Assembly (NCBI GenBank): GCA_963070105.1
Contig: OY718805.1
Location: 62,001-126,000 of the forward strand
DNA from: Litomosoides sigmodontis
Lineage: Eukaryota; Nematoda; Chromadorea; Rhabditida; Onchocercidae
Length of the DNA: 64,000 nucleotides
Direction: 5' to 3'
A program made the translations under genes and the position numbers. A model generated the notes under the pieces. The model was not told where the DNA came from. It saw only the letters and a list, made by a program, of their open reading frames with translations, and did not search any database. Below, piece after piece: positions 59,953 through 64,000 of the stretch. The first letter of the stretch is position 1. Each line of letters opens with the position of its first letter.

Positions 59953-62900
59953 ATGATAATACCAGCATTATTTATCATACTATTTCATGCAGAAAGAAGC
60001 GCGGGCGAGTTGAATGATTACAACGAAAAGATTGTGTTTAGCTTCATTAATTCAGTGGCAAAACGCAATGTCAGCCAAGTTTGTGGTGATAGCCTTACAA
60101 AGGTAAATGCTGTTAATAATTGTTAGTGGATTGCAGTGCTCAGTTCTAATGCAATCGCGGACCGTACAAATACTAGCAAATAACATGGAGGAATTGTCGC
60201 TGGTTGGACATAGCACATCAGAGCATCTTTTGTGTATATGTATCTTGAATCTAACTGGGTCATGAGGTGAAATGATTTTTTAGTTCTAATGCGATCAGAT
60301 AGGAAAACCGAACAAAGTTTAACATTTTCAGATTTAAAGAGTTTTAGATTGGTCCATATTTGTTGGATTACAATACGATTCCAGCTCAGAGGGAATTTTT
60401 TATTACAGCTTATACATCTGGTGACGCGAAGCAGTTTTTTAGTAGAGATCAAGATCGCTGGGTGAGTTTTTTTTGGTGTTCTTAATAGGTTTTTTTTTGG
60501 GGGGGGGGGGGGGAGGGGGAGAGGAGCAAGGGATGGTAGCATTTCTTCAAATCTGGTAGAGCATATTCTCGGAAACAGGAAACGTGGATGGGTTCTCGGC
60601 TCCCAACCAATCACTATGAATTGCTAAATTGGAATACAACTCCTTTCTAACTTTCTAAATTTATCAAGTAGCTACAAAAAACTTTCCAGAAACTTTCCAG
60701 GTGTTCCGAGCATACAAATGTATTCAAGCAGCAGGAGAGGCACCCTATTCAAAATCCGAACATCCCTTGCATTACTGCTTTGGTTATAACGAGGATAATG
60801 AGAAGAGTGATGGAGTGGCGTATGGCATTTGTATTCCATCTACTTGTTATTATGATCGTAACAAGGTATAGCAGTAGAACACAGTTAGAGTCATGCTAGT
60901 TTATTTATTTGCTTAACTTTATTTTTCTGCTAATACTTCTAATATTTCTAAACATTAACCACAGTTGCTGGATGAATGGCGATCGATGATATCCACTGAT
61001 GCTATAGCAATCGATTATACCTCGTGCACGAAATCACGTCATGATCAGCAGTGGTACCAGAAACCAGTGGCCATTGCGGAATTTATTTTGCATCAAAACT
61101 TCATGTTGCTTGTTGTAGTTGCTACTGTTTATCATATCAAGAAGGGAAAGCAGACGACTAGGTACTACTCTCGTACCATGTGACTACTGTTTAGATGTGT
61201 CGGATTCAAATCGAAATTATTTTGCTAACTCCGTTAATTTAAGCTACATTTCATATCAGAAATAGATGGGTGGAAATCTTATTGGCCTTTTCTGCAAAGA
61301 AGAATTTGATGAAATTAATCCAAATGCCAAAAGATTCACAGTCAACGATCACTTGTATGTTCGGTATGCGTTTCCTGTCAATGGTCTGGACCGTTATTGG
61401 CCACTCATTCCTTTTCGTACAGGTATTCAATTTTAAAATTAGATGATAGTTTAAGGATAATTAGCACAGAATAAACGCAAGAGGTGAATTGTTCTGTATT
61501 TTGGTCTATAGGCTTATTTGGATAACGTTGAGGAATATAAGAATGATATGGTCGATCATTTCTACAACCAGTGGATTACAAATTTTACACTTGGCGTTGA
61601 TACCTTTTTGGTGCTCAGTGCTACACTGACAGCTTTTACTTGGTTTAAAAAAATTCACAAGAATTTATCAGGTTCGCTATCGTCTATCCCAAATTCTGTA
61701 AAGTTTGATGATATAAAAATACTATGGGCTGCTGTTAAAAATGAAGATTCAGAAAGAAAATTTTTTTTAAGAAAAAAAGTTTCTTCCCTAAGATTATTGG
61801 AATCGTGTATCGTCTAGGTTTACTTTGAGTCTTTTGGCTTTCGCCATCCACTTTTAACCCTCACCCCCATATCTCGTTACTTTTAGCTTCTTTTTTTTCT
61901 CGAGAGAAAGGTGAAACTTAAATTTTTTTTAAAAACGGTACCAACATGGACATCATACGGTTATTGGTTACGTTACTACCGGCACCGGGTCATTCGCTTA
62001 TGGCCAGCTTACGTGTATGTGTTGGTAGATGTTGGAATGCGTGCATCAATTCAGCATTTTCATCCCATGTGGCCTCCCACTGATCCCGCGGTTCAGTGTC
62101 CCAAGCACTGGTGGGAAAATGTTCTATTTGTGAACAGTTTGTTTGAAAATCGCTGTATGCCATGGACATGGTCAGTTATCCAAATTTGATCGCTTTATTC
62201 AATTCTTTTGAACCTGAAAAACAACTTATATTACCTCGTAATTTGAGGGAAAAAATAGTGAAGGAATAAAGATATTGAGGTCTCACTTTGAAACACTGTC
62301 GAAGCCGCTCGGCCATATTACAGTTATTGTTAGATATGAAGATTGTTGTTCAATCTTATGCATATGAATTGACTGCTCAGAGTAGGTTTAATAAACTCCA
62401 GTAACACTCCTTCCAACATCAGTAGTATCAATTCTGTGATCCCACTGACCAGCAATAAGACGACCCAGTCGGCTACTACAGCACAAACTTAATGCAATGG
62501 ATAGAATCAAAAGGGGGTCATTTCACCTAACGAGCATACTGAAAGGATATAAATTGCAGTTGATTGCAGGTACATTGGTACCGAATTCATTTACTACCTC
62601 TTATCACCGATATTCTTGTTATTGTTGCATAAAGTGCCGCGAATCGGGTTCGCTGTTTCGATGGTAACTATACTGTCATCTAGTTTTCTAAATATGTTTG
62701 GCATGATGCACTGGAACTTTCCGCCAACTCAGTTGCTTTGGAAACAACCGGAGATCTTTAGCGCTGACTTTATTAGAGTAATTTTTAAAACTTTGTTAAA
62801 TGTCTTAGACATTAAAGGAGCAATCGCAGTTGAAAAGCACGTAATTTAAAATTTTGGATTGTCTGGTGAATTTTTTTCTTCGTTAAAGGGAGGAGAGGAC

Positions 62901-63964
62901 TGCAACTATTAAAATCAAAATTTAGAACGAATTTGATTCAAGTGTGAAAATAATCCTTGCAGCATCATGTATTGATGTACATAAAGCCACAGTACCGAAT
63001 AGGACCGTATATTGTTGGTTTACTTTTGGGATACTATTTAGTCATTGCTCAAAAGTTCGCGAAACAAGCGTGTCAGCGAAGTGTGGGATTGCAAGCACTC
63101 GGCTGGACTTTTGCTTCCATTGCTTGCTTCTGGGCCATATTTGGTTTGTATCCAGCCTTGCAGGTATATTCATCCCATTTTTCTCCCTTATTGTAGTTCA
63201 CGGATGTTAACTACAGTTCACGCAGAGAGAACACTATTCATTTAGTTGGCACAATGTGCCAAATGAATGATGGTAAGAATGCAGGAAGTTATTCACCGGT
63301 TGGGACGCTTGTTGTTTCCTGAAAAAATTGAAAGTACTTTATGTTCCTTAGGGTTGGGATTGGCGCATGTATCATCTTTTGTATGGCGGTTTCCACCGCA
63401 CAGTGTTTGCTTTGGCTATGGCTTGGCTTATTTATGCTTGTCACACCGGCAGTGGAGGCATCATCAACAGAGTGCTTAGCATGAAGTTCTTTATACCATT
63501 ATCATCACTCTGCTATTCGGTAATTACTGTAGTTTTCATTTCCTATTAAATTCATCAATTACAACCAGGTGGTACTTTGGCACCACCATAGTATCATAGA
63601 CTGTTATATAGCCATAATAATTAATTTTCACTAAGATAGTTGTACAAACGAAGCTATGGTGGAGCTATTCATCCCTGTGTCTATTCACATATTTCAGGTG
63701 TATTTGGTACACATGGTATTAGTAGTATTCACATATCTGTTGGTACCATTTCCTATTGTTTATACAACGAAATGGCAAATTTTTGGGCATTGTGTGGTAC
63801 AACTTGTGTTATCCTACTTTTTTGGTATCATTTGCGCATTACTTGCTGAATTACCAGCATTGAATTTAGAAAGGATCATTTTCCAAAATAGTCACAAGAA
63901 TGCTGCAGTGCAACTGGCTGGGGATTACGGGCTGCAACAATTGAAAACTGCCAATATCGGATGA
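59953..63964 (+). CDS. NRF-6-like acyltransferase-3 membrane protein
   Basis: Nematode/insect 'nose resistant to fluoxetine' family: a secreted-side NRF domain followed by a multi-pass acyltransferase-3 domain, implicated in lipid transport or modification. Exons: 59953-60102, 60348-60461, 60701-60865, 60965-61161, 61260-61422, 61512-61697, 61887-62170, 62570-62777, 62963-63163, 63352-63519, 63698-63964; phases agree, total 2,103 bases (700 residues), the usual size. Signal peptide MIIPALFIILFHAERSAG; NRF-domain Cys pattern including YGICIPSTC; first membrane span NFMLLVVVATVYHI; acyltransferase motif FGMRFLSMVWTVIGHSFLF with the conserved His; GVDTFLVLSATLTAFTW; RHRVIRLWPAYVYV; and late spans to LCYSVYLVHMVLVVFTYLLV. 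The C-terminus is hydrophilic. The exact 5' end of exon 61887 is uncertain (an alternative acceptor lies at 61903). The paralogue (nrf-6, ndg-4 or another) cannot be told from motifs alone. Confidence 0.92.
60497..60524 (+). repeat. Poly-T/poly-G tract in intron 2 of the NRF-6-like gene
   Basis: A T-run passes directly into about 15 consecutive G, then GGGGGAGAGG. It is the second long G-run on the same strand of this gene. Confidence 0.9.
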
Positions 63965-64000
63965 AATTTGATCTTTCGACGGTCTTTGTATATAAATTAT

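Overview
The window reads as a nematode nuclear genome, AT-rich and intron-rich. Acceptors are mostly TTTCAG-like, several genes have a strong acceptor a few bases to about 80 bases before the ATG (as expected for trans-splicing), and the gene families are nematode-typical: NRF-6-type acyltransferase, ShKT motif, two-finger CHHC protein. I cannot name the species; introns of 100-700 bases suggest a spirurid or ascarid type rather than Caenorhabditis. Almost no gene is one open frame. I rebuilt the models by joining splice-bounded exons and checking that the phases agree; all coordinates below come from that hand reading.

Layout. 94-2731 (-): TESK/LIMK-type protein kinase with an apparent one-base surplus in the catalytic-loop exon. 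4608-5000 (-): GTSF1-like protein with two CHHC zinc fingers, its 5' end unresolved. 6111-7701 (+): exon-like segments I cannot assign. 9013-36171 (+): UTP20/DRIM, the giant HEAT-repeat factor of the small-subunit processome, in about 50 exons. Its 9,628-base intron (15467-25094) holds a complete gene on the other strand, a chaoptin-like leucine-rich-repeat protein of about 1,241 residues (15701-23195).

37568-42853 (-): a 693-residue membrane protein with Reeler, four EGF, ShKT, a transmembrane segment and a cytoplasmic tail; all 16 exons agree in phase. 47208-50876 (-): a 223-residue multi-pass membrane protein of unknown family. Its second intron holds, on the + strand, one exon-like piece resembling domain II of mitochondrial translation initiation factor 2. 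51804-54346 (+): histone stem-loop-binding protein SLBP. 59953-63964 (+): NRF-6-like acyltransferase-3 protein, complete in the window.

The genes do not form a pathway. UTP20 (rRNA processing) and SLBP (histone mRNA) are housekeeping; the GTSF1-like gene points to small-RNA silencing; the LRR, Reeler-EGF-ShKT, multi-pass and NRF-6-like genes make secreted or membrane proteins. Gaps between genes hold microsatellites, hairpins, two tRNA-like relics and G-runs. I saw no prokaryotic genes, CRISPR array, viral genes or intact transposon.
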